From Botrytis cinerea B05.10 (lineage: Eukaryota > Ascomycota > Leotiomycetes > Helotiales > Sclerotiniaceae): a stretch of 64,000 nucleotides of DNA. Shown piece by piece: positions 49,502-61,145 of this stretch (position 1 is its first letter; every line of letters starts with the position of its first letter). The stretch spans positions 1,984,001 through 2,048,000 of the forward strand of contig NC_037319.1 in NCBI RefSeq assembly GCF_000143535.2. The letters run 5' to 3'. Under the pieces are notes generated by a model that had not been told where the DNA came from, did no database searches, and was given only the letters and a program-made list of their open reading frames with translations. A program made the position numbers and the translations under genes.

Positions 49502-49569
49502 TACATACATACATACATACATACATACGTACATACGTACATACAACAACATAACATACATACATACAC
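49502..49569. repeat. CATA/CGTA tetranucleotide microsatellite
   Basis: About ten tetranucleotide units (acat with acgt variants), then a broken continuation to about 49569. Noncoding. Confidence 0.9.
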
Positions 49570-49975
49570 ACTTGCATCTCGAAGCGTCTTCTCATAGGTT
49601 CTTTCCCAACGGCTCTCACCCCCCCTTCTTATCCTTTTCCAAGGATTTGACTGGATGGACCTTGCCCCGTCGCTTTATGGCCGTACCCTTTCGTTCTGGC
49701 TTTTTCGGCTCTGGCAAATAGGATGTGAAAAAATCAATCAAACTCAAAATTTTAGCCCAATCAAAATAAATCCAATCATTCGAGAATCTGTCGAATTAAT
49801 CAATATTTGAACCCAAGTTAACCAACTGCCTAGTCTTAGTGGTTTGGCCGCCCCTTGTCCTGGGGTTATCGGACACAATCGACAGATGTGAACAGCATGA
49901 ACGTGCGAGTAAAGTCAAGGAACGCAACAACGCAGAGCAGATTGTAAAATGGAAACCAAAGAAAAACCAAAGGAA

Positions 49976-50097
49976 AACGAGAGTGAAAACGAGAATGAGA
50001 ACAAGAACAAGAACAAGAATAAGAATAAAAATAAGAACAAAAATAGGAGTAAAAATAAGAGTAAAAATAAGAATAAGAATAAAAATAAAAATAAAAC
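49976..50097. repeat. A/G-rich hexamer-like tract (aagaac/aagaat/aaaata)
   Basis: About 120 bases in which the plus strand has almost no pyrimidines apart from one per six-base unit. Units drift from gagaat through aagaac and aagaat to aaaata, a gradient of point changes that suggests old slippage expansion. Confidence 0.85.
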
Positions 50098-50533
50098 CTA
50101 GATCTCCACGCATACAATACACTCCTCCTCGATCATATCATGCATCACGCAGGGAAGAGGTCCATCAGTAGGCACTTTTGGTTGATAGGTGGTGGATACT
50201 CGGGAAGTGGAGCACCATTTTTTGATAGTAAAATGGGCAGAATGACAATAGTCCGGTACCATAGCGGAATCAAGGGAATCAAGGGAATCGAGGGCACCAA
50301 GGCACCAAGGGCACCAAGGATCAGTTGAGTCGGCTTGCTAATCCCATTCTTCATCGTTATTGATATCGTGGCCAGAAATCGAAATCGAAATCGAAATCGA
50401 ATCACTAATCTTTCTACTTTCTACTGGGATTCCTCTTTCCATCTCCATTCTTGTTTCGCTTTCTCTTCTGTCCTTGCAGAGGAAGCAAGGTTAGTCTCGG
50501 AGATCTTCACGTCAAGGCAACGAAGCGAAGAAG

Positions 50534-50577
50534 TTCTTCTTCTTCTTCTTCTTCTTCTTCTTCTTCTTCTTCTTCTT
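50534..50577. repeat. (TTC)n microsatellite, about 14.5 units
   Basis: A pure trinucleotide run of 44 bases, pyrimidine on plus and purine on minus. Mirror-symmetric tracts of this kind can form triplex DNA in vitro (general knowledge). Confidence 0.95.
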
Positions 50578-50960
50578 GCCTCCTTCCCTCCTCCCCCGCC
50601 CTCACCCCCCGACTCGTTTGAGCAACCGATAAAACGACATGGTAGACATCCCATTGGAGAGCGGCTATGGGCTCCCGGCCGCATATGTCGCCGGGCTTCG
50701 TGCTTCACCAGATTTTGTGCCTCAAAGATATGCCCATTTCGTGCCATCGCCCACATCCCCGGATCAGATGTCTCTGATGGGACAGTTTTTTACCCGGCTA
50801 TGGTCAAGGAGAAGTGCGGTGAGCGGTCACATACCGGTAGCAGTGCATCAGGATCTAAACCATCGGATGGGACTTTGATTGACACGTCTTCTTGGCTCGA
50901 GCTCGTTCCTATCGTCGGACACTTTTCCTCCCCCTCAATATTTTCTTGCTCATGTTAATG

Positions 50961-51018
50961 CTCTCATACTCATACTCATACGCATGCTCATACGCATGCT
51001 CATGCTCGTGCTTCGTGC
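50961..51018. repeat. catact/catgct hexamer repeats
   Basis: About nine imperfect six-base units in a row, noncoding. They end in catgctcgtgc variants. Confidence 0.75.
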
Positions 51019-51920
51019 TCTCACACCATACCACGCAATCGGGTCAATCAATACAGCGCACACATTCCTTTCGTTCTACCCCTTCATCGATGATTAAACG
51101 ACCAAACAAAATGAATATATGTTCATGCTAACCACTTTTGGTGAATAACTAACTAGTCATGTCATGTCCGTCGAAAAGTATATTTCCCGTATTCTAGTAT
51201 TCAAGTATCTTAGTATCTGGGTTCCCAATAGTCCTCCCCATCTTACCACCTGGTCCCTAATGCCTCCGTTGAAAGTTTAACGTCAATTATCATCCGAATT
51301 AGCGTCACGGCATCTTCTGCCTTCATCGGTCCACCCCACCAATGTAGAGCAAAAAATTCCATCTACCGCGCCATGCTAACAGTGGCAAGCAAGGATTCGG
51401 TGCTTTTTTGATCCAGATCTTTTTCCTATTCTCCAGTGAGGCTAATCTAACTAAAGGCAAGTTGCATCTAACTTTGATCGATCATCGTCCTATCACATTC
51501 TCTTGTTCAACTTGTCAACTTCTCTCGTACATTTCACCTCTCACCCAACTTCATATTCTCATCTCCACTCCGGAATCTAGCACCCCTCGACCCATTCTTG
51601 TATGCCCTTATCCCGGTTCCTGTTGACCCATCTAGGTTTCCTTCTTCTCTTCTTTCCGTCATCATGCTACAACCCGCATGCTGTCTGGACCATATATTAA
51701 GGTGACTTTTCCCATCGGGACTTCCGAATCTCCTTCTTAATAAGTACTTTCCAATAATACTTTGCATATCTCTCACCGACTTTGGCTTCTATATATCAAG
51801 ACTTTGGACTCAGGAACATATCTGTCGTCGACAATATATACTACTTGTCTACTCTTGCTTCTACCTCTTCCCTTCTCCTTACTTCATAGCCCAAACTTTA
51901 CTCTCTAGACAACATTTATC

Positions 51921-53440
51921 ATGTCGCCAGCTGCTATCGCAGAAGCGCATAGAGAAGATGCATACATCGCCAACACCAAGGCGATGAGTAATGGATCTTC
52001 ATTATATGTGAATGGAGGAGCTGTTCAACTTGGTATGAAGAGAACCACATTCCTATTTGATCGACATCTCCACAAAGAATTCCCGGTAATCGTACGAGGA
52101 AGTGGAAGCAATCTTTACACTAAAGACGGGCGGGTCATATTTGATGCCACATCCGGCGCCGCTGTCTCATGTTTAGGACATGGCAACAAGCGAGTCACCA
52201 ATGCCGTTTTCCAGCAAATGGCGTCCGGCATTCCATACCTAGCCTCGGGATTCTTTGCCCATGAGACTGTGGACGATCTTTGCGAAGAACTTATAAATGG
52301 CACTGGCCGAAAAATGGCCCGAGTCTATTTGACTGGTTCAGGTAATTTAGCTACACAGCCAACCATCAATGTGACCCAAGCTAATTCAATATAGGATCCG
52401 AGGCTATGGAAGCCACATGCAAATTGGCACGACAGTACTTTTACGAGAAAGATAAATCTACTCCACGAGTCAACTTCATTGCTCGAGAAGGATCATACCA
52501 TGGCAACACTCTAGGCGCATTAGGCATGTCAGGCCACAAAGCACGCCGCGCACCCTATGCCCCCTTCCTGATGCCCAACGTCCATCACGTGTCCTCCTGC
52601 AACCCCTATCGCCAACGTCTCCCCAATGAATCCGACGCCTCATTCGTTTCCCGCAAAGCCGCCGAACTCGAAGCCAAGTTCCAAGAGCTCGGTCCCGAAA
52701 CCGTCATCGGCTTCTGCGCTGAACCGGTCGTCGGCGCAGCACTCGGCTGCGTCGCTGCTTTGCCCGGCTACCTCAAAGCCATGCGCGATGTATGTCATCG
52801 CCACGGAGCGCTTTTCATCCTCGACGAAGTCATGTGTGGCATGGGTCGCACCGGAACTCTGCACGCATGGCAATCCGAAAACATCGCTCCCGATCTCCAA
52901 ACCATTGGGAAAGGACTCGGCGGCGGATATCAACCAATTGCCGGCGTGCTGATTTCGCAGAAAGTCGTCAATGTTCTCTACAACGGCACCGGACAGTTTA
53001 TCCACGGACAAACATACCAAGGAATGCCTGTTCAAGCCGCCGCTGCTCTAGAAGTCCAACGTATCATCCGTCAGCATGATGTCCTCGACAATGTCCGCAC
53101 GCAAGGTGCATATCTCGGCAAACTTCTCAAACAACGCCTTTCCGATCATCCCAACGTAGGAGACATTCGCGGAAAAGGACTTTTCTGGGGCATTGAATTT
53201 GTGAAAGACAAAAAGAGCAAAGCGGCCTTTGAGCCCAAACTGAGCATTGCGCAAAAGATACACGATCGAGCTATCTCACACCCATACAACATGACCATTT
53301 ATCCCGGGACCGGCACGGTAGATGGCATGTGTGGAGATCACATCATGTTGTCGCCGAACTACTTGGTTACGAAAGAGGATATCGAATATATTGTGAGGGT
53401 TACGGCGGATGTCATTGAAACCGTTTTTGAAAATCTGTAA
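51921..53440 (+). CDS. Class III PLP-dependent aminotransferase
   Basis: Exons 51921-52341 and 52395-53440 join in frame to 488 residues. Family landmarks: a phosphate-binding GSGSEAMEAT segment created by the splice (about 139-148), GSYHGNTLGALG, the cofactor-contacting FILDEVMCGMGRTG with Asp284, and TIGKGLGGGYQPIAG with the Schiff-base Lys313. The C-terminal domain includes IRGKGLFWGIEF. Class III enzymes move an amino group from an omega- or other non-alpha position to a keto acid (acetylornithine, GABA and related transaminases). This one resembles the fungal group of unassigned omega-type members and shows no mitochondrial presequence, so I do not assign a substrate. Codon use in exon 2 is markedly C-ending, a sign of high expression. 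It stands alone, with no evident pathway neighbours. Confidence 0.93.
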
Positions 53441-54373
53441 GGGAGGGTTTATAAAATTTACATTCGGGATGGGGACTTGGGGTTTGGGAATTATATCTTA
53501 TATCATGTTTTGCTCTATTTATGGAGGGCCTTGCAAAAGGACTGAGTACAAGAGGTTGCTTTGGAGATAGGAGATTCGGAGATTGGAGTTATATTAGGGA
53601 TCCAAGTGTTCTTGGGAGATAGCATGGATGGGGATGGATTTCCTGAGTTTTTTATTTTATTTTACTACCATTTATATATGCAAAGCTTCAGGGCTCTTTC
53701 GCGTTTGAGCAATATTGGATGTTGGTTTGGCGTGTAGGAGAAACTTCGGACGGCAACATGGGCATTTCCTCGTTATTTCTTGTCTTGTTTTTGTTTTCTC
53801 ATTTTGGAGGCGTTTATTGCATCATGGAAAAAAGAGATATATGCCTGGAATTTGCTTTCTATCTGTATCCTGTATGCTACCTACAGAAACGAAAAGCCGA
53901 ATAAAATTAAAAAATGATTACTCCCATAATTTGCATACATATTTCTGTTTTCGTCCCACTACTGAAGTGTGATATCAGAAAATGAGTAAATGAGCTGAAC
54001 TACCTAATAAATGATGTCACCTGAATCATCATCATCCCTTCTGGCCGATCGGTAGTTGTACCGAAACTCCTTTGGTCTCGAGTACCATTAGATTGGTATC
54101 ATGCCCCATTTGTTCGACTGCCCATGACTCCAATATCCCAGATTTGTATCTTCCGGAACTCCATGCAAACACAACCCTTGAATGCCCCATAATCCTAACG
54201 TAAAAATTTCTAGAAACTCTGCTCACCCGGAAGGAATTTTGGCCTCTCTGATAAACTCCCTCTTCCCCGTTTTTCCGTCCCGCAGCTGCGATCTCATTTC
54301 TGTTGCCCGCCTCCCCGTTGCTCTCCCAGATCCTCACAGCCTATCCTCACCTATGTGGGCATGCAGCGCCCAC
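53441..54373. other. Convergent spacer
   Basis: About 930 bases between the aminotransferase and med10 3' ends. No gene seen; AT-rich with ttttatttta runs near 53651. Confidence 0.6.
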
Positions 54374-54914
54374 TCATTTCTTCTCCTTCTCGTCAGTAGT
54401 ACAATCTACAACCATCTTAATATCCTCCTCTAATTCTGGAAACACGTTCTCCATCTCCCTGGCAAGCACATCCCTAAAATCTCCAAACGCCTGCATCTTG
54501 CCTCTCATCAACTGATTGTTCTTCCTCGCCGCCTCTACAAACTCTCTCGTGTAGATATCCGGGTTCCGTCCGTTATCTATATAATGTATCACATCCTGGG
54601 GAACATATGCGAGATCCGTGGCCTTTCCCGCAACCTTATCGAAGTGAGATTTTCCAGTTGGAGGCCCCGCGGGAACAGTGGCATGAGAAACGATTTGGAG
54701 AGAAGTTGAGAGCTTGACGAGAGAATTCTCAAGAATTTCACGAGTTGGTCGTCCGACGCCGTCGTAATTATACGTTTGTATCATGATTTCGTACAAGTCT
54801 TGGATAACGTTCTTGATTTCATCTGTAAGTGTTAGTGTGATGGTTGTAAAAGTATACGAATCATTGAAACTTACTCGTAACGACATTGTGATCGTCGTTA
54901 TTGACTGGCGCCAT
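54374..54914 (-). CDS. med10: Mediator complex subunit 10
   Basis: Exons 54914-54875 and 54822-54374 join in frame to 162 residues, close to yeast Nut2 (157). The start is MAPVNNDDHNVVT. Family segments: IQDLYEIMIQTYNYDG at the N-terminus, and VPQDVIHYIDNGRNPDIYTR with FVEAARKNNQLMRGK in the middle, the most conserved Med10 region; the tail is acidic then Lys-rich. Med10 is a subunit of the Mediator middle module, bridging activators and RNA polymerase II in the nucleus (family knowledge). The N-terminal intron after 13 residues is typical of fungal copies. Confidence 0.95.
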
Positions 54915-56775
54915 TTTTGAGAGTTATTTGCTGTAGAAAATGTTTGGAGGACCTGTTGCTTCTGGTTAAAGAGTCAATGAGGAGTTCATTGATAGATGCC
55001 CATCCAAAAGAGATTATGTAATGAGGGTAGCGAGGCTGTCAGCCTTGCATGCAAGGCTCTCATCTTCTTTGGGTGACTACAAGGATAGCCCCATTAAACC
55101 CATCCACTAATTATTAATTTACAATGATGTCTAGCCACACACCCACGCATGCACATTTACAAAACACTCAAGACAATCAGAGCGAGCATATCAGAACATG
55201 GGCAAGAAAAAAAGTCAATTGATGCATGGCCTTGTTGTAGGGCACGTGAGTGCTTCTGCAAGTTCCATGTCAGATCTTCAAAGCAGATCATGGTCTTTTC
55301 TTTAGTATAAAGTGGGTCTCTCCCACCCTGCTCCTTATCATCTTCGACCATCGAAGACTTCTAATTGGCTAAGAAATTCATATTCTCCCCCACGACCTGC
55401 ACAACATCGCCAACGATCAGCCAGCCCAAGCACGAACCCAGAATACAACTGATGAACTATACAATACATCAGTGGACCTTACTTCACGGTCGAGGAAGCT
55501 GCTCGTATCAAAGGAGTATCCTCACCAACCCTGACTGAAATGCCAGAGTTTGAGGAGCTCGAGTTTGGGGGAGATTCGGAGCATCATTTAAGCCAGCCCA
55601 GACACGTTAGCCTTGGAAGATGAGGGCCCCAAAGAAATGACTGTCGAAACAGAAATTAAACCCTGTTTCCAGTCCTTTTTCTTTTCTTTTTGAAAAACGT
55701 AAGGCAAGTGGTGATGCACGACCAAGTGGCCCTCATGGTATGGGACCGATTTCTAGGGCGATTTTTATGATATCAAAAGAGGAATGGAAGGATAAAAGTT
55801 CTTGGGGAGATTAAGACGTGTTGAATTTAGTGAACCTGGAACTAATGCGACTGTCAATGCTGGAAGCAAGAAGCAAGAAGCAAGAAGAAGAAGGAGAAGA
55901 GAAATTAACAAATGAGGTTAAATCGAGATAAATGGAATGATTTCCAGACCCGGAAGAAACAAAGTCTCGCACGAATGTCATGCAACCGCGGCTTTGAAGC
56001 CTCTATATGTCGAGGTCCAGGAGATCTTAGCAGTTGCATGTTGACGTTGCAATCATATGAATTGCACTTGGGAGTTTGAGGGCCCGCGACGGCCCGCGAC
56101 GGCCCTAATGAGCTGCAAGTGATGCACATCAAAATGGCATCCTAGAGTATTTAGCCCGAGGGATTTTGATTATCACATATGGGGCATCGAGGAATGCTAT
56201 GAGGCTGGTGTGAATTCGGCTTTGGTGGGCTAATAACCTTGTATATTGGGAAGTGTAATTTCAATGGAATTCCAAAGTATGGAGTTGAGTTATCACTTGG
56301 GACGAACAGCACTTTACTATTCTGAACTACCATCCAAGATTTTTGATATCTATCATAAGGAAGGCTTTCATATTATATATGTACTGGACAGAAATATGTG
56401 AACCTTGATTGTCACCTCGTATGTTCACATAGATATCACAGCAAGTGAACTGTGAGACCACTTGGAGTGAAATCGCCGATTTTAATTTCTTGGATATTCG
56501 CGCCGCTTTCCGGAATGCCTCGATGGAATAAGGAATTGTACACATCATGCTTGGAATTTAGGGAAACCTTTCCGTGCAAGCACTACCAGAGCGGGGTTTA
56601 CATGGAGATGTTGCATTGTGTCGCATTAGAGGACATCAAAGATTGGTCTTCGATATCCTTTTTTGTAGTGTTCGACACCATCTAACTTCGAGGTTACAGT
56701 CTTGATTCATGTTTGAACCACACACCACGAGCTGTAGCCCTCAATACAACCTTCTGAGTATGATTTTCCTAGTAT
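54915..56775. other. Spacer upstream of med10
   Basis: 1.9 kb between the med10 start and the 3' end of the methyltransferase. No exon supported. It has three gcaagaa units at 55866-55886 and a duplicated ggcccgcgac at 56082-56101. Confidence 0.55.
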
Positions 56776-57824
56776 CTATTCGCTCCCCCCACATTTCCTA
56801 AAACAAACACTACATACCGTCTGGCCCTTCACTCCCCCAAAACTAAAACTTCTATACTCAATCTTCCTCAGAACCTCGAACCTCTCTCCCTGCTCCTCCT
56901 CTCCCTTCCCAACAAACCACTCAATCAGTTCCTCTTCTGTCCAATTACAACTCGTAACAACCGCTACTCCGCCTGTCCTCACCAGTGCCAGTACCTTTTC
57001 TTTATATCCCTCAAAAATCCTTTTCCCATTCGCATCAACCTCCTCCGACAAGCTGATAGCATCGAATGTCCCTTTATCAAGCACTATGTCCCATCCTTTT
57101 GCCTGTTTTCCATTTAGCACTTTTGGCGATGGATCTTCTTTCATTATATCCCAGGTGATGAATTCGATTTCGTTTCCCTCTTCGGTTCTCTCTTCCACCC
57201 CCTCTGATTTGTCCTTCGCAATCCGTTTCGCAAATTCAATAGATCTCTCCGAATAATCCACACCCATCATTCTGCCCACCCATTTCTTTCCCGTATCCTC
57301 ATTTTTCCTCCCTTCATTTTCCTCTTCCTCCTCCGCCTCATCATCATCATCATCACTATCCTCCTCCCCCTCCCTCAGCCTGACCAAAAAATGACCATTT
57401 CCCGTCCCTAGATCCAGCAGTCCAAAATCTCTCCTCCTCCTCTCTTTGCCCAATCCCAACAAATCCTTCTCAAAAACCTCCCCGTTCAGAAAATCCACAA
57501 CTTTATCTTCCGCAGATGAATCATCAAACCATATCGTTCCTACATCCGAAGCATCGAGTGCGTGGTTTGAAATTTCGCGATTATAGAGATTATCCCAACT
57601 AAACTTCTCTGTTAACGAATATGACTTTGTGTATTAGATAAAGGTTTAAAAGGATACCAATGTGCTGGGTAGCAAGTATGGTGGGAGGAAGGAGAAAATT
57701 TGTGTGATAGAGGGGTAGTATGGAGGGGTAAATCAATTGTAGAGCGCATGAGACATACTTACTATTCTTTTGTGCCTAGAGCTGATGGATCAAGGTGTGA
57801 TGGTTTAGATGTTTCTGGGGTCAT
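56776..57824 (-). CDS. efm4: EFM4-type protein-lysine methyltransferase
   Basis: Exons 57824-57763 and 57598-56776 join in frame to 294 residues. The acceptor at 57599 (agtttag) restores the family hallmark LGTKEYWDNLYNREISNH, with the Tyr codon split by the intron; two nearer ag sites break the frame. Next come VGTIWFDDSSAEDKVVDFL and the SAM-binding motif I LLDLGTGNGHF (81-91), then MGVDYSERSIEFAKR and VLDKGTFDAISL. Family members (yeast Efm4/See1, human METTL10) trimethylate a lysine of translation elongation factor 1A in the cytosol. An acidic insert (EEDSDDDDDEAEEEEE, about 100-120) interrupts the region after motif I and is not part of the common fold. Confidence 0.92.
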
Positions 57825-58245
57825 TTTGGTATGCGATTTCTTTCAATTGCAATTTTACCCAGCCTTGAAGGAAGATGCTGTGCAGGAGATAATGGCATCA
57901 GGGTATCGAGGGTGGGTATCCTCGATAGCGGCAGAATAATTTGGCTCACCGCCTGACTTTCTTGAGACAGCACGCTGCCATAGTCGAGATGCGTGGTTCA
58001 CAATTCATTAATCACAAACATTGAAACATTTAGTATATCGTTCTCATTTGATTTTTCTCTACGGTTTTATGGCCTACCATCTGCTTATGAGGGAGGTCGC
58101 TTATCAAAAACTTATTAGAAGGGACTATGCTGGATTTCATGCTCCGATCTAGAATAACAGGAAAACAGCAAAGCCACCATGCTCAGCCTACTGGCGCAAA
58201 AGAAGAGACGTTTTGGTTCCCCTGTGCGACATCTTTATTCCCTAT
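57825..58245. promoter_or_regulatory. EFM4 promoter and tpd3 3' end
   Basis: 421 bases, tandem on the minus strand. No coding exon or recognisable binding site seen. Confidence 0.5.
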
Positions 58246-60477
58246 CTATGAGGTTTCCATAGGCTCACCAGAAATAGAAGCTGCGGCCGTAGTAGCAAAG
58301 AACCGAACATCGACATCATCATCCTTTTGCAACTTTTCCAAATTTGGTAGAATTCTTTCTTGGATAAGCTCTTGGCCTCTAGCCGAGGGCGGTTCTGAGC
58401 TACCGGACTTCTCTAGCGAATACACGGTACCCTCGTCTGGCAATCTCTTGAGAACTGAGATGATCTCAGAGTATGATTTGGCGACATTGAAACGAATGTT
58501 TGGAATATCGTCAGCTACTAATTTGTCCATCATAGGTAGGATAGAATTTGAGACAACATCGAGACTGACGACTTGTGCAAGTGTCTGTAGATATGGTTAG
58601 AATATTTTGAGCAAGGGGCAAAGTCTGAAACTTACTGTAATTGCGAAGCAGGTTGTCATTCTGTAAAGATAATTTGGATGAGCTCCCATAGCCATAACCT
58701 TTGGAATGATAGCTTCATTCGCCCAATCGACGCCAAAGACTTCGGTGAGCTTCTTCAAGTTCTTTGTTGCCGCATCACGGATGGAGAAGACTGTATCCCC
58801 GAGCCAGCCCATGCAGAGAGCAGCCAACTTCTCGTCAAAGAATTGAACACCGAGTTGGCTGGCCAATAGAGGAATGTACTCAATAATTGCCAAGCGAACA
58901 CGCCATTGTTTATCTTCAGCGAGCTGTACAATAGCAGGAAGAAGGGATTGTGAGAGGAGATCAATGCCAATGACTTGGTTCACCAACTCCAACTTGGAGA
59001 TTATGTGTAAACGGACATCTGGAAATTCATCTTTGAGCATTTGCAAGAACATTGGAAGTAAGTGATCGATAGTCCTGTAGAGCTTGTAAGCATAATCATA
59101 AACTATGGGTGCAAAAAAACGTACTCTTGCTTGCCAAGAATTGGTGCAAGTCCACTGATTTGGGTACCAAGAGCAGCCCGAACATGTTGAGAAGTATCAG
59201 AAACCAAATCTTCGACAGTAGTCATGATGTCGTTTAAGAGGGTGGTATGATCGACAAGCTTGCAGAAACCTTTCCTTTTGTTTAGTGTGACATCTTGTAA
59301 AACAGGAATGTCCAGACTTACCAGGAATTTGACCAGCAATTGCTGTACGTACTTCCGCTTCACTGTCTTTCAATAATTTGACAAATGCTGGTACAAGATC
59401 TCTTGTCACAACTTCATCATCAACCGCTTTTGCAATCTATACTGCATTAGCACTGTCCACCGAAATTGCACAACCCGAGTGAAACCAACCTTCTCAAATC
59501 TATCAGCTACCATATACCTCACTCTCCAACTTTTATCTTCGATTAAACTCCTCAAAGCTGTGAGTAGGACTCCGTGACTTGATTGCTGCTCCTTTGGTAC
59601 AACTTCCGCAATTGCAATCAAAATCTCTACTGTCAATAAACGTACGCTATCCTGGTCATCGCCGGCAAGGTGTTGGAACAAGGGTATCATTTCTTCCACA
59701 ACTATCGTAGCGGGCATTTCCTTCACAAATTTCGACAAGTTGTTTGCAGATTGTCTTCGGACCATAGGAGTTTCGTCATGAACCAAAAGGCCAAATTGTT
59801 GTCTGAGCTGCTCTTGCATTGGAGGCGACGCCTTCTTGTATGGTACGTTATATAATCCTGTGGCGGAGATCTTTGAGGTGAACCAGTCGGCTTTTGAAAG
59901 TCGGATTGTGAGGGGAATGAAGTACTCTTCGACTTGTTGCGAGGATAGCTCCTCGCATATCTTGTTTAAGGATTCCACAGCCTAATCCAGTCAGCATAGC
60001 TATAACTCAATGCCACTGCTCTTGACAAACCTTTTCTCGCACCAGGGGTTCCTCGATGGCGGCAAGGTTCTCGAGGGGTGACAGAAGAACATGGCCGAAT
60101 TCTGGCCCGCCAACATATTCTACAAAATTTCCGAGTTCCTCGCTCAAGGCCGTGAGAACTTCGTCTTCGTCTTCGACAGATTCTACAGAATATCGTCAAC
60201 CAGTGTACTAAGATATAGTTCCATATCGCAAGGCATACCATCTAAGAAGGGGATCAACTCGTCTCTTGTGCGATCTGCTCCAAGTGCGAGGGCGATTGTT
60301 GACAGTCGATGAATGGCATTTAGTCTTAAAGTAACATCGTCATGCTAGTAAGCTGTCAGTACTGCGCAACAAAGCCTTGCCCTTCGGAAGAGATGCGCCT
60401 TGGTTCAATACCTTTAATTCATCAATGAGAACAGCTATGGGATAGAGCTCGTCAGTCTTATCTGGACCGTCCGCCAT
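58246..60477 (-). CDS. tpd3: Protein phosphatase 2A scaffold subunit A (PR65)
   Basis: Eight exons (60477-60412, 60344-60239, 60182-60031, 59981-59490, 59436-59322, 59269-59125, 59074-58636, 58584-58246) join in frame to 617 residues, the normal size. The whole protein consists of HEAT repeats of about 39 residues; repeated signatures include [15 protein letters not shown] and [21 protein letters not shown], with Asp/Val-Arg pairs at repeat turns. The scaffold holds the catalytic subunit and one variable B subunit in the PP2A trimer, acting in mitosis, morphogenesis and stress signalling (family knowledge). The C-terminus beyond the last repeat is short and polar (SGEPMETS). The intron count is the highest in the window. 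Divergent from frs1. Confidence 0.96.
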
Positions 60478-61145
60478 TATGAAGATATGTAAAAGTCTCT
60501 AGGGAGTGAATTCGAAGGTTCTATAAGGTGAGGTGTTGGGTTTGTTTACTCTGTATTCGTGGTTGAGGATATTTAGGAGGTTATCGCGTGGTCGTTGGTT
60601 CCTTTTGATAGTTGACGGAACTTTGTAATTAATCTCCGGGACCAAGAAAAAGCGGGAGAGGTGAATAAATCCTATGATATAATCCAGACCTAGGAACTGT
60701 CGATGACATGTCAGTGAGGTCTTCAAGATTATCTGGGTGGCATATGGTGGGGGAAGCAACGAAGGTCTCTTTGTAAACAGATCCAGACTTTGATTTGATA
60801 GTGAAAGGAGGCTATTCGAAACGTACCTTTAAAAACGCACTGCTGCAAAGAGGATGAAATTGGAATTTAAAGTAGCGATGCTGGACAAACGCTTTACAAT
60901 TCAGAAGAGGTGGTGGATTTTAAATGTTGGTTGGCAGCGACAGCTCTCGGTGAGTTCGAACCTTTGAGAATCAGCCATTGACCCATTGATGTAGAAGCCT
61001 CAGGCACACACGTACATTTCTCAGTCCAAGACCCCTCTGATACAACCCCACCAATAATTATTTCGACTCATAACTCATAACTCATTGCTCATATTGATTT
61101 GAGAAACTGTGAAGCAAATATTGCAACCACAACTAATCAGTCAAG
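60478..61145. promoter_or_regulatory. Divergent promoter of tpd3 and frs1
   Basis: 668 bases between the two start codons, with a repeated aactcat unit at 61068-61084. Two housekeeping genes fired from one interval; no specific operator is recognised. Confidence 0.6.

Larger units (their letters stand above)
46654..51920. other. Large gene-poor region rich in simple repeats
   Basis: 5.3 kb between the MFS gene (minus) and the aminotransferase (plus), both transcribed outward. No defendable exon. It carries the densest simple repeats of the window: a CATA tract, a 120-base A/G-rich tract, aaatcg repeats, a pure TTC tract and catact/catgct repeats. The final 150 bases are likely the aminotransferase leader. 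Confidence 0.55.

Noticed and set aside
49796..50171. Frames of 83-110 codons with Arg/Lys or Phe/Ile/Leu repeats
   Set aside because: Translations of the A/G-rich tandem tract; repeat artefact, not a gene.
50335..50958. Plus-strand 207-codon frame with a leucine run
   Set aside because: The poly-Leu comes from the TTC/CTT microsatellite; the opposite strand and other frames are equally open there.
60945..60975. tRNA-like ggtgagttcgaacc (B-box resemblance)
   Set aside because: No A box or acceptor-stem pairing at tRNA distance upstream.
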